A program made the position numbers and the translations under genes. A stretch of DNA of 64,000 nt from the NCBI GenBank assembly GCA_047630275.1, contig JBLHVN010000002.1:930001-994000 (forward strand), in the 5' to 3' direction. The notes beneath the pieces were generated by a model. The model was not told the DNA's origin, searched no databases, and worked only from the letters and a program-made list of their open reading frames with translations. Within the stretch, counting starts at the first letter, position 1. The number at the start of each line of letters is the position of its first letter. This document shows positions 8,107 to 15,591 of this stretch, piece by piece. This stretch comes from GCA-2720865 sp047630275. Its GTDB lineage: Bacteria > Bdellovibrionota > Bacteriovoracia > Bacteriovoracales > Bacteriovoracaceae.

Positions 8107-8769
8107 ATGAAAAAAATATTTTTAGCTTTTATTGCTGTTTTTTGGGCAAGCGTATCACTGGCCAATAGTGCGACTATTGTTTTCATAAAGGGCGAAGTAA
8201 AAGATGCCAAGAATGTAACTTTAAAAAAAGATCAAAAGTTACCACAGGGAACTATCATAAATACCGGTGCTGGATCATTTGCTGTATTACAACTCCCTCA
8301 CGGAAATAAAGTAAAGGTTGGAGAGAATTCTCAATTAAAGATTTCTAAATTATCAAAGAAAAAAGTAGGCCAAACAAGGCTAGCTCTCTTTAAAGGAAGT
8401 TCATTTATCAAAGTGATCAAATCAAAACTTGCAAAGGGAGAAAAATCAAAGCTTATTTTAAGGACTAGAACAACAGCAATGGGTGTTCGCGGTACAGAGT
8501 TTTTTGCGAGCTATGGAACAGGAAAAGATGTTTGGATGTGTGTTAACGAGGGCATCGTTTCGGTAAGATCAAAGACAGAAAAGAAAGCTACTCTTGTCAA
8601 AGCTGGGGAAGGGATTATTGTTAAAGATGGTAACAAAACCTCTGAGCCCAAACCTCTTAAATGGACTAAGAAACTAAACTGGAATATGGACCCTGCTTCA
8701 GGGGACCTTGAGAATAAAGTCTCAATAGAATCTGCTTATACTGACTTACTCGACCAAGACTACGATTAA
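8107..8769 (+). CDS. Exported FecR-domain protein
   Basis: A 220-residue protein with a Sec signal peptide cleaved after about residue 19 (VSLA-NS). A FecR-type domain covers about 20-150 (TIINTGAGSFAVLQLPHGNKVKVG ... TTAMGVRGTEFFASYG). In iron signalling FecR is an anti-sigma factor, but stand-alone exported FecR domains are common in delta-type bacteria and probably bind glycan or partner proteins. No sigma factor or TonB-dependent receptor is adjacent, so a classical FecIR role is unlikely. The tail is basic and has no membrane span. Confidence 0.8.
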   Translation: MKKIFLAFIAVFWASVSLANSATIVFIKGEVKDAKNVTLKKDQKLPQGTIINTGAGSFAVLQLPHGNKVKVGENSQLKISKLSKKKVGQTRLALFKGSSFIKVIKSKLAKGEKSKLILRTRTTAMGVRGTEFFASYGTGKDVWMCVNEGIVSVRSKTEKKATLVKAGEGIIVKDGNKTSEPKPLKWTKKLNWNMDPASGDLENKVSIESAYTDLLDQDYD

Positions 8770-8784
8770 TAAATATCTATTTAG

Positions 8785-8804
8785 GGCGTCAGATTACTGG
8801 CGCC
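8785..8804 (+). terminator. Possible weak terminator after the FecR-domain gene
   Basis: GGCGTCAG-ATTA-CTGGCGCC forms an 8-bp stem with one G-U pair, 15 bases after the stop. The following run is only ATTT, so termination may be inefficient or Rho-assisted. Confidence 0.4.
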
Positions 8805-8926
8805 ATTTAGGATATATCCCCTAAAAAGTCCCTCTTTGTAATAATTTTTAAATTTTTAACTCTTTAGGTTTTAAGACTTTTCCATCAGAATTGTTACACA
8901 CACAAAAATGAAAAGAGAGAAACGAA

Positions 8927-9043
8927 ATGCTTTATATAAAATACTTAGCTGTATTGTTAGCCCTCATCACAATTGCATCAACACAAACGAATTCTGAAGA
9001 GAGTTCAAAACCAAATCAAAGAATTAAAATTTCTAATCGTTAA
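8927..9043 (+). CDS. Small secreted or membrane peptide, 38 residues
   Basis: An ATG frame with AGAGAG upstream encodes 38 residues beginning MLYIKYLAVLLALITIAS. This is a signal-peptide-like hydrophobic segment followed by a short polar, basic tail. The stop interlocks with the ruvB stop in the tetranucleotide TTAA, as at four other convergent junctions in the window, which favours a real gene. A competing 29-codon frame starts at the ATG at 8908. No family recognised; existence is uncertain. Confidence 0.45.
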   Translation: MLYIKYLAVLLALITIASTQTNSEESSKPNQRIKISNR

Positions 9044-10050
9044 TTTTCTTCGATATGCCTAATGGCCTTATCGGAAATTTCTCTTCCTCTAGGCGTTCTT
9101 AGAATAAAGCCTTCTTTTAGTAAGAAAGGTTCATAGACATCTTCAATAGTTGATCGATCTTCCGCAAGAGTTGCGCAAAGAGCTTCGATACCAACTGGAC
9201 CACCTTTATAGTAATCCTTAATAACTTTAATAATCTTTCTATCCATTCTATCTAAGCCAGAGGAATCAATATCCATTAACTCTAATGACTTTTTAACATG
9301 GCCTGAATCAATGACCTTATTCCCTTCAACCAGAGCAAAGTCTCTCACTCTTCTTAAAATCCTATTTGCTATTCTTGGGGTCCCTCTTGAGCATTTTGCC
9401 ATTTCCAACTTTGCTCCCTCACCTAGCTCTATATCTAATTTCTTTGAATTGTTTTTAATTATAGAAGCTAGCTCAGAAGGGTTATAGAAATCAAAATGCA
9501 GATGGGCCATAAACCTATCTCTCAATGGATTTGATAAAAGTCCTGACCTCGTTGTAGCACCAATTAAAGTAAAAGGAGCTACTTCAATCTGCATTGTTCT
9601 AGCACTAGGACCCTGACCGATCACAATATCTAACCTAAAGTCTTCCATGGCTGAATAAAGGATCTCCTCAACTGAAATATGCAGCCTATGGATTTCATCT
9701 ATAAAGAGAACATCTCTTGGACCTAAGTTTGTTAAGATAGCGGCAAGGTCACCTTTCTTTTCTATTGCAGGACCCGAGACAACATGAAGCTCAGTTCCAA
9801 GTGCATCTGCTATGAGCATAGCTAAAGATGTCTTACCCAAACCAGGAGGACCTGAGAGTAGAGCATGATCCATAGCCTGCTCTCTCATATTAGAAGACTT
9901 AACCATGACATCAATATTTTCAATAATTCTTTTTTGACCAATGAACTCAGTAAAGTTGGTAGGCCTTAACCTTTCTTCTTGCTTAAATTCTCGTTCAGTA
10001 TTTCCTGAGGATAGAAACCTAGAGCTTGAAGTTTCAATATCGATTTCCAT
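9040..10050 (-). CDS. ruvB: Holliday junction branch-migration helicase subunit RuvB
   Basis: RuvB is the AAA+ motor that RuvA loads on Holliday junctions. The 336-residue protein has Walker A GPPGLGKT at 67-74, Walker B LFIDEIH around 116-121, the ATTRSGLLSNPLRDRF sensor/arginine-finger region near 170-184, and the C-terminal winged helix. It follows ruvA with no spacer, giving the order ruvC-ruvA-ruvB on the minus strand. Confidence 0.99.
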   Translation of the reverse strand: MEIDIETSSSRFLSSGNTEREFKQEERLRPTNFTEFIGQKRIIENIDVMVKSSNMREQAMDHALLSGPPGLGKTSLAMLIADALGTELHVVSGPAIEKKGDLAAILTNLGPRDVLFIDEIHRLHISVEEILYSAMEDFRLDIVIGQGPSARTMQIEVAPFTLIGATTRSGLLSNPLRDRFMAHLHFDFYNPSELASIIKNNSKKLDIELGEGAKLEMAKCSRGTPRIANRILRRVRDFALVEGNKVIDSGHVKKSLELMDIDSSGLDRMDRKIIKVIKDYYKGGPVGIEALCATLAEDRSTIEDVYEPFLLKEGFILRTPRGREISDKAIRHIEEN

Positions 10051-10692
10051 CTAAATTTCCTTTAAAACGAGGTGAACAAGTTGTTCTGCTTTTGTTACTT
10101 CATTATCATTAAGAATCTTTTGAGCCAATGGTAGAACTTGTTCTTCTCTAAAGCCTAATTCCTTGCAGGCTACAAGTGCTTCATCCATTAAAAGATGAGT
10201 CGTCGAAGTTGAAAAGTCTTTTTCCACTTCTCCAATCTTAAAAGCAGGAAGCTCTTCAAGATTATCTGCGTCTAATTTATATGAAGGTGAATACATTCTG
10301 ATCTTAGATATCTTTTTAGAGAGGTCTAAGATGATCTGAGCCGCAGCTTTTGGTCCTACTCCAGGTGCTTTAGTTAATGTCTTCTTATTTTCTAAAAGAA
10401 TAGATTCAATAATATTTTCAGTTCCTAGAAAACCTAAGAGATTAAAGGCCCCCTTTGGCCCTACTCCTTTAACTGAAGTTAAAAGCTCGAACATCTTTTT
10501 ATCTCTAAGATTTGGAAAACCAAAGAGTTGTTCACTAGCTTCTTTAATTTGATGAGAAATGAATAAACTCTGAAAAGAGCCTTCTGAGAGAACTCTATTA
10601 TAGTAAACTTGGTAGCCAATACCTGAAGAAGTTAAAACAATCGTTTCAACTCCATCACTAAAAAGTACTTTTCCTTGTATATGACCAATCAT
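10051..10692 (-). CDS. ruvA: Holliday junction DNA-binding subunit RuvA
   Basis: RuvA tetramers hold the four-way junction and recruit RuvB. The 213 residues show the N-terminal OB domain (MIGHIQGKV), two helix-hairpin-helix motifs (SVKGVGPKGA at about 68-77; APGVGPKAA at about 107-115) and a C-terminal domain that contacts RuvB. It lies 10 bases downstream of ruvC. Confidence 0.98.
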   Translation of the reverse strand: MIGHIQGKVLFSDGVETIVLTSSGIGYQVYYNRVLSEGSFQSLFISHQIKEASEQLFGFPNLRDKKMFELLTSVKGVGPKGAFNLLGFLGTENIIESILLENKKTLTKAPGVGPKAAAQIILDLSKKISKIRMYSPSYKLDADNLEELPAFKIGEVEKDFSTSTTHLLMDEALVACKELGFREEQVLPLAQKILNDNEVTKAEQLVHLVLKEI

Positions 10693-10702
10693 ATTCTTCC
10701 TT

Positions 10703-11245
10703 TTACTTAAATGCTTCTTTTAGGCTTGTTCCGCCAGTGAAAAGTCTTTCGCTTTTTTTAGCGGAATGGTCTTTTAGAATGCTATGGCATAGAGCTATAG
10801 CCAAAGCATCACTTTCATCGTCAGTTCCAAAGTCTATTTGGATTTGATTCTTAAACATCATCCTTAACGCTTTATTTACACTTTCTTTATTAGCATGCCC
10901 ATGCCCAGTAACAGTTGATTTAACTAAGTTAGGCGAATATTCAAAGACTCTATTCTTATGGGTATCCATGAACGCTGCAATCATAGCCCCTCTAGCCTGG
11001 GCTAGCTTTGCTAATGAGGTAACACTTTTAACATAAATCAATGATTCAATGGCAATCTGATCTGGCTTATATATTTTTACTAGTTCTGCACAAGAGAGAT
11101 GGATATTTCCAAGCCTGTCCATGAAGTCAGATTTACAGTCATATTTCATGACGCCAGATTCTAGATAATTTACTTTTCGGCCTTTGAGTTCGATAAGGCC
11201 AAATCCGGCCTTTCTAGATCCAGGGTCGATTCCAAGGATGATCAT
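10703..11245 (-). CDS. ruvC: Crossover junction endodeoxyribonuclease RuvC
   Basis: RuvC resolves Holliday junctions with two-metal catalysis. The 180-residue protein starts MIILGIDPGS with catalytic Asp7, has Glu67 in AIESLIY, and carries the acidic pair in TDDESDALA (Asp143 and Asp146). It leads the ruvCAB cluster, and a small membrane protein gene lies just upstream on the same strand. Confidence 0.97.
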   Translation of the reverse strand: MIILGIDPGSRKAGFGLIELKGRKVNYLESGVMKYDCKSDFMDRLGNIHLSCAELVKIYKPDQIAIESLIYVKSVTSLAKLAQARGAMIAAFMDTHKNRVFEYSPNLVKSTVTGHGHANKESVNKALRMMFKNQIQIDFGTDDESDALAIALCHSILKDHSAKKSERLFTGGTSLKEAFK

Positions 11246-11289
11246 TACCTCTAATAATAACTAATTGCGAAATAGAGTGTCTAGGAAAC

Positions 11290-11463
11290 TTAAGACTGAA
11301 ATCTTCCTCTTACAAAGTTACCTACGTAAAAGACTAATGAGCCACCAACAAGCTGTACAAGCTCAAGCTGACCATAATCCCCTTTCATCATACCTGAAAA
11401 CAAACAGATACCCACTGTGGCCAATCCCGTTAACTGTAATCCAAATCCGATATAGAACATCAT
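11290..11463 (-). CDS. Small two-span membrane protein next to ruvC
   Basis: A 57-residue frame starts at the double ATG 11463/11460 with GAGAG seven bases upstream. Two hydrophobic segments are visible (GLQLTGLATVGICLFSGMM, then LVQLVGGSLVFYVGNFV), joined by a short KGDYGQLE loop and ended by a basic tail, RGRFQS. The rightward 66-codon frame over the same bases has no coding character. It may be cotranscribed with ruvCAB, 44 bases downstream. Function unknown; the pattern looks like a conserved small inner-membrane protein. Confidence 0.65.
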   Translation of the reverse strand: MMFYIGFGLQLTGLATVGICLFSGMMKGDYGQLELVQLVGGSLVFYVGNFVRGRFQS

Positions 11464-11583
11464 AAATAAGCTCTCAATAGTTTAACTTTCCAAAGTTCTA
11501 CCAAAAGAAATTTAACGACGCAAAGTGAGTCCACAAGGTCGTAAAAACAATATAGGATTAGAGCACTTCAACCTAGGAATCCT

Positions 11584-12444
11584 ATGACGATTGAACTACG
11601 GTCTGCCCCTTTAGTGGAGCAGGAGCTAGAAAAGCTCACCTCAAAGTGCGAAATCTTAAAATCTAAAGGCATAACACCCTCAATGAAGGTCATCCTTGTA
11701 GGTCAGATCAAGGCCAGCGTTATCTACACAAGGAACAAGAAGAAGTTCTGTGAACGCTTTGGGGCTGATTGTGAAATCATAAACTTAGATGAAGATATTA
11801 AAGAAGCCGATTTCATTGAAGCTGTTAAAAGCATAAGTGACAACAAGGAAGTTCACGGCTGCTTTGTCCAGCTTCCCCTCCCAGATCACTTAAGCCACAT
11901 AGATCCAGGGGCTCTTATTGACCCAAGAAAAGATGTAGATGGTTTTCATGAACATAATATTGGAGAGCTCTTCAAGGGTGATCCTAAGTCAAAGTACTTA
12001 ATGCCATGCACACCCCAAGGTGTCTTAAGCACTTTGAACTTTTATCATTTTCCAGTTGAAGGGAAAAATATAGTCATCATTGGACGAAGTCTGATTGTTG
12101 GAAAACCCCTGGCCCTGTTACTTCTTAACCATAATGCTACAGTCACAGTTTGCCATAGCAGGACGACGGATCTCAAAGAACACACCAAACGGGCAGATAT
12201 TATTATAAGCGCTGTAGGCAAGCCTAGGTTCTTAACTGCTGATTATTTAAACGAAGACGCAAAGCAAGTCTTGGTTGATGTTGGAATCAATCATGATGAA
12301 AATGGAAAGCTATGCGGCGACCTAGATTATGAAAACCTACTCGGTCACTGCCAAGCCATAACTCCGGTACCTGGAGGAGTAGGCCCACTTACCATTCTTT
12401 CCTTAGCCCAAAATCTTTTACAAGCAGCTGAAAACAGCTTATAG
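11584..12444 (+). CDS. folD: Methylenetetrahydrofolate dehydrogenase/cyclohydrolase
   Basis: FolD interconverts 5,10-methylene- and 10-formyl-tetrahydrofolate in the cytosol. At 286 residues it is standard length. The catalytic YTRNKKK segment contains Tyr48 and Lys52, followed by VQLPLPDH, DVDGF near 120, the Rossmann GRSLIVGKPLALLL and the closing ITPVPGGVGPLT. It stands 14 bases before gcvT, linking folate C1 pools to glycine cleavage. Confidence 0.98.
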   Translation: MTIELRSAPLVEQELEKLTSKCEILKSKGITPSMKVILVGQIKASVIYTRNKKKFCERFGADCEIINLDEDIKEADFIEAVKSISDNKEVHGCFVQLPLPDHLSHIDPGALIDPRKDVDGFHEHNIGELFKGDPKSKYLMPCTPQGVLSTLNFYHFPVEGKNIVIIGRSLIVGKPLALLLLNHNATVTVCHSRTTDLKEHTKRADIIISAVGKPRFLTADYLNEDAKQVLVDVGINHDENGKLCGDLDYENLLGHCQAITPVPGGVGPLTILSLAQNLLQAAENSL

Positions 12445-12458
12445 ATGAGAGACATCTT

Positions 12459-13535
12459 ATGGAATTATTAAAGACTATTCTTCACCAGAAACATTGTGAT
12501 CTAGGAGCAAAAATGGCTCCTTTCGCTGGATTTGATATGCCAATCCAGTACAGTTCCGTTAAAGACGAATCCCTTGCTGTTAGAAACTCCTCCGGGGTCT
12601 TTGATGTAAGTCATATGGGTGAGTTTCTAGTTAAAGGTCCAGATGCGGTTAAGTTTGTCGACTTTATCGTTACCAATGATTTTCTAAATGCTGGTAATCT
12701 TAAAGCTGTTTATTCTCCACTTTGTAGAGAAGATGGAACTGTCATTGATGACCTAATCGCTTATAAATTAAAGAGTGATGAAGTATTGATTTGCGTCAAT
12801 GCATCAAATATCGAAAAAGATTGGAATTGGATTTTCTCTAAAACTGATGGCTTTGATATCACTTTAGAAAATCAAAGTGATAAGACATCCCTCCTGGCCC
12901 TTCAAGGTCCAGACTCGGAGAAGATCCTAAAAGAGCTTGGTCTAATCCCAAGAGAAGATTTCACTTACTACTCTGTAGGCTATTCAAAGTTTGAAGACTC
13001 TCAGGTTCTCATTGCTCGAACCGGTTATACTGGTGAAGATGGATTTGAAATCTTTTGCCCAAATGAGTCGATCATTACTCTTTGGGATAAGTTATTGGAT
13101 CTAGGAGTAACGCCTTGCGGATTAGCCTCTAGGGACGTTTTAAGACTCGAAGTTTGCTACCCACTTTATGGTCATGAGTTAAATGATGAACTAACTCCAC
13201 TCGATGCAAATCTTAAGTGGACGGTTAAAGATTCAAAACCTAGGTTTATTGGAAAAGAAAAACTTTCGGGTCACAGCTCGAAGTACAGGCTAGCAAAACT
13301 AAGCTTAGATAAAGGAATTCCAAGAGAAGGTTATTCGGTTCTTAACCCCGATGGAAAAACAATCGGTTATATAACCTCTGGAACACATTCTGTAGTCTTA
13401 GGCAAAGGTATCTGCCTCGCACATATCGAAAGAGATGCTTGGCCTGAAACAAAAGAGTTTTCAATTGAAATTAGGAACCGAGTTTTTCCAGCAACTTATC
13501 ATACAAAGCCATTTGTCACCGGAGGACATAAATAA
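12459..13535 (+). CDS. gcvT: Glycine cleavage system T protein (aminomethyltransferase)
   Basis: The T protein transfers the methylene group from lipoyl-H to tetrahydrofolate. The 358-residue protein has the family N-terminus (HCDLGAKMAPFAGFDMPIQYSSV), SGVFDVSHMGEF, YTGEDGFEIF and the RLEVCYPLYGHEL region. It overlaps gcvH by one base (TAATG). The P protein gene is not in the window. Confidence 0.97.
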   Translation: MELLKTILHQKHCDLGAKMAPFAGFDMPIQYSSVKDESLAVRNSSGVFDVSHMGEFLVKGPDAVKFVDFIVTNDFLNAGNLKAVYSPLCREDGTVIDDLIAYKLKSDEVLICVNASNIEKDWNWIFSKTDGFDITLENQSDKTSLLALQGPDSEKILKELGLIPREDFTYYSVGYSKFEDSQVLIARTGYTGEDGFEIFCPNESIITLWDKLLDLGVTPCGLASRDVLRLEVCYPLYGHELNDELTPLDANLKWTVKDSKPRFIGKEKLSGHSSKYRLAKLSLDKGIPREGYSVLNPDGKTIGYITSGTHSVVLGKGICLAHIERDAWPETKEFSIEIRNRVFPATYHTKPFVTGGHK

Positions 13536-13924
13536 TGTCGCACAATATTCCAGAGAACCTTAAGTATACAAAAGAACATGAGTGGACCCTTATCGAAGGA
13601 GATACAGTAACTATTGGTATTACTGACTTTGCTCAATCCTCTTTAGGAGACATTGTCTTTGTAGAGCTTCCTGAAGTTGGCTCAAGCCTAGAGATCAACT
13701 CTGCTTTTGGTGTTGTCGAGTCTATTAAGTCTGTCAGTGACCTTTACTCTCCCCTAAGTGGCGAGGTGCTAGAGGCCAACGCTGACCTAGAAGGCGCCCC
13801 AGAGATGCTTAATACCGACCCGTATCAGAACTGGATCGTTAAGATTAGAATGACTAATACTGAAGAGCTAGATCAGCTAATGACTCCCTCGGCCTACTTG
13901 GAGCATTGTAATTCAATAAATTAA
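13535..13924 (+). CDS. gcvH: Glycine cleavage system H protein (lipoyl carrier)
   Basis: A 129-residue single-hybrid-motif carrier. The lipoylated lysine is Lys65 in VESIKSVSDL, flanked by the usual GVVES and SPLSGEV. It shuttles the aminomethyl intermediate between P, T and L proteins. It is translationally coupled to gcvT, and a terminator follows within 50 bases, so gcvP must be encoded elsewhere. Confidence 0.98.
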   Translation: MSHNIPENLKYTKEHEWTLIEGDTVTIGITDFAQSSLGDIVFVELPEVGSSLEINSAFGVVESIKSVSDLYSPLSGEVLEANADLEGAPEMLNTDPYQNWIVKIRMTNTEELDQLMTPSAYLEHCNSIN

Positions 13925-13972
13925 TTTAATATTCTCTTTACAAAATCTTAACTCAATCAAAATCATAGCTAG

Positions 13973-13996
13973 CCCCCTTTTTAAGGGGGTTTTTTA
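13973..13996 (+). terminator. Rho-independent terminator after folD-gcvT-gcvH
   Basis: CCCCCTT-TTT-AAGGGGG is followed by TTTTTTATT, a strong intrinsic terminator about 50 bases after the gcvH stop. Confidence 0.92.
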
Positions 13997-14152
13997 TTGC
14001 AAGAAAAATATATTTTTTTTTCTTAATTTCTTGTCAACTTAAAAGAAAACAAAAATTAAAAAAATTAGTTGTTTTCATAGGGGAAAACGAAGTTTTTATG
14101 TTTTTAGTTCGCATCATTTTGAGAGATTGAAATTTTTTTCATGGAGGTAATA

Positions 14153-14178
14153 TTTTTGCTTTACTGTTAAAGCAAAAA
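14153..14178 (+). promoter_or_regulatory. Perfect 11-bp inverted repeat upstream of the 14224 gene
   Basis: TTTTTGCTTTA and TAAAGCAAAAA pair perfectly around a CTGT loop, ending 45 bases before the ATG at 14224. No T-run follows on the plus side, so it is not a typical terminator. An operator or a 5' leader stem-loop is more likely. Confidence 0.5.
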
Positions 14179-14223
14179 CTCTGATACTCCAAAAATCATT
14201 TTAGCGAAAAGGCACACACACCA

Positions 14224-14532
14224 ATGCAAATGGAAAACCAAGAACTGATTCAATTACTCAATACAGCTATTGTAAAATCAAAAGAAAAGAAGATTGATAG
14301 TACATATGAAAAAAGACTATCTGAGATTTGTAAGCAACCTGCAGTATCGGCAATTGCAAATGCTATCTCTAGTCTAGCTGACAGTGAAAAGATTAGTCGC
14401 GATCAAGCAGCTGTTCAAATTGTTGAAACAATCAGAGAGCTTGATTCAATTTGGAATAACTATGTAATGATGGAAGGACTTGGGAAACTAAAAGAACTCT
14501 TAAAAGATCCGTCTGAAAATAGACCTCACTAA
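14224..14532 (+). CDS. Small helical protein of unknown function
   Basis: A 102-residue soluble, apparently all-helical protein with no signal peptide, cysteine pair or known motif. It has a weak AAAGG 13 bases upstream; the second ATG at 14230 is an alternative start. The gene stands alone behind a terminator and a strong hairpin, which suggests separate regulation. Its stop interlocks with that of the tonB-like gene (CTAA). Unrecognised. Confidence 0.65.
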   Translation: MQMENQELIQLLNTAIVKSKEKKIDSTYEKRLSEICKQPAVSAIANAISSLADSEKISRDQAAVQIVETIRELDSIWNNYVMMEGLGKLKELLKDPSENRPH

Positions 14533-15491
14533 CCCTTTACGACAAAACCCCATTCAATTTGAGCATGACCATCCTTGATCATCCCTTTTGGAGGATTTGG
14601 AAATGGACCAGCTTTCTTAAATGATTCAATTGCCGCATCGTCTAATTCGCGAACACCGGAAGTTGAATTGATCTTAATATCGACAATATTACCGCCATTA
14701 TCCATTGTTATTGTTAATGATGTAATTCGGTTTTCACTAGCTGGGATTCTTCTTCCTTGCTTATAAAGCGACTCTGCCTTCTTTCTTAAGGAGTTGCCCC
14801 AGTACTGCTCTAGTTTCTGCTTTATACGGTGATAGAAGCCGTAGTACTTGTATTCTACTGTGTTCAGGTTAGTCACATCACCTAAAGGAACATCTTCAAT
14901 ATAATCATTGTTTTGAGATAGACCTAAGAGCCCTTCTCGTCCGCTTTTAAGCCCTAGGGCCGCTAGCTTTCTTTTCATCTCAGCCTTTTTTTCACGCTTT
15001 GGTGTTTCACTTCCTAGGGCTAGGTCATTGAAGCTAATTTTCTTAGTACGTTTAACAACACCTTTTTTCTTTTGGCTTTTTGCTATCTTTTTAGTCACCT
15101 TGGTATTCTTTTTAGCCTGAGTTAGCTTCTTAACTCCCTTTTTTATTCCCTTACCTGTTTCTTTAAAAACGCCAATTCTCTTTGAAACTGTTTGGCGGTC
15201 ATAAGTCTGGGTCTTCTCTGAAAGGAATCTGCTATCATTTTCTTTTTTCTTACCAGTATTTTCCGTCGTAACGATTTGTTTAACTTTTCCTGATTTTTTT
15301 TGAACTACTTTAGGGGCTAGCTGAACCTTGATAACTTGCTGGGTAACTTTCTTAGACTCACTAAACTTAGGAAGCTCTATTTTAAATCCTAAAAATCCTA
15401 GGTGAACTATAAAGGAAAAGAATAAGGCCCAAAAAGAATACCTTTTTAGATACCTCTTAATTCCTAAATTTCTTTCAATTTCATTTTTCAT
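14529..15491 (-). CDS. TonB family protein with Lys-rich periplasmic linker
   Basis: A 320-residue protein with a short cytoplasmic start, one membrane span (about 19-38: WALFFSFIVHLGFLGFKI) and a long linker. The C-terminal TonB domain (about 215-318) contains ITMDNGGNIVDIKINSTSGVRELDDAAIESFKKAGPFPNPP. It should transmit proton-motive energy from an ExbB/ExbD motor to outer-membrane receptors, but neither partner is adjacent. The linker is rich in lysine rather than the usual proline. It lies about 100 bases downstream of the PBP1A gene on the same strand. Confidence 0.85.
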   Translation of the reverse strand: MKNEIERNLGIKRYLKRYSFWALFFSFIVHLGFLGFKIELPKFSESKKVTQQVIKVQLAPKVVQKKSGKVKQIVTTENTGKKKENDSRFLSEKTQTYDRQTVSKRIGVFKETGKGIKKGVKKLTQAKKNTKVTKKIAKSQKKKGVVKRTKKISFNDLALGSETPKREKKAEMKRKLAALGLKSGREGLLGLSQNNDYIEDVPLGDVTNLNTVEYKYYGFYHRIKQKLEQYWGNSLRKKAESLYKQGRRIPASENRITSLTITMDNGGNIVDIKINSTSGVRELDDAAIESFKKAGPFPNPPKGMIKDGHAQIEWGFVVKG

Positions 15492-15591
15492 AAAACAAGC
15501 AAAGCTCCTAAGAACTTATCGTCGCTTTAGCAGGTTTCTATAACTTGAAATGATAAGAATCAGCTATGGGAAAGAATCTCCCATAACTCAA

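Larger units (their letters stand above)
13925..14223. other. Region between gcvH and the 14224 gene: terminator, AT-rich stretch, hairpin
   Basis: Apart from the terminator at 13973-13996 and the hairpin at 14153-14178, this stretch is very AT-rich with runs of A and T, as expected for an UP-element-rich promoter region. A 9-codon frame preceded by no clear ribosome site runs through the hairpin and is not counted as a gene. Confidence 0.5.

Noticed and set aside
8107..8769. FecR-type anti-sigma regulator of iron uptake
   Set aside because: The protein is exported with a cleavable signal peptide, lacks a membrane span, and has no adjacent ECF sigma factor or receptor.
11265..11465. Rightward 66-codon frame between ruvC and folD
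   Set aside because: No ribosome site, composition unlike neighbours, and it lies over a better leftward frame with two membrane spans.
14142..14171. Nine-codon ATG frame running through the hairpin upstream of the 14224 gene, considered as a leader peptide
   Set aside because: No ribosome site lies before the ATG, and there is no codon run that would sense an amino acid or alternative structure.
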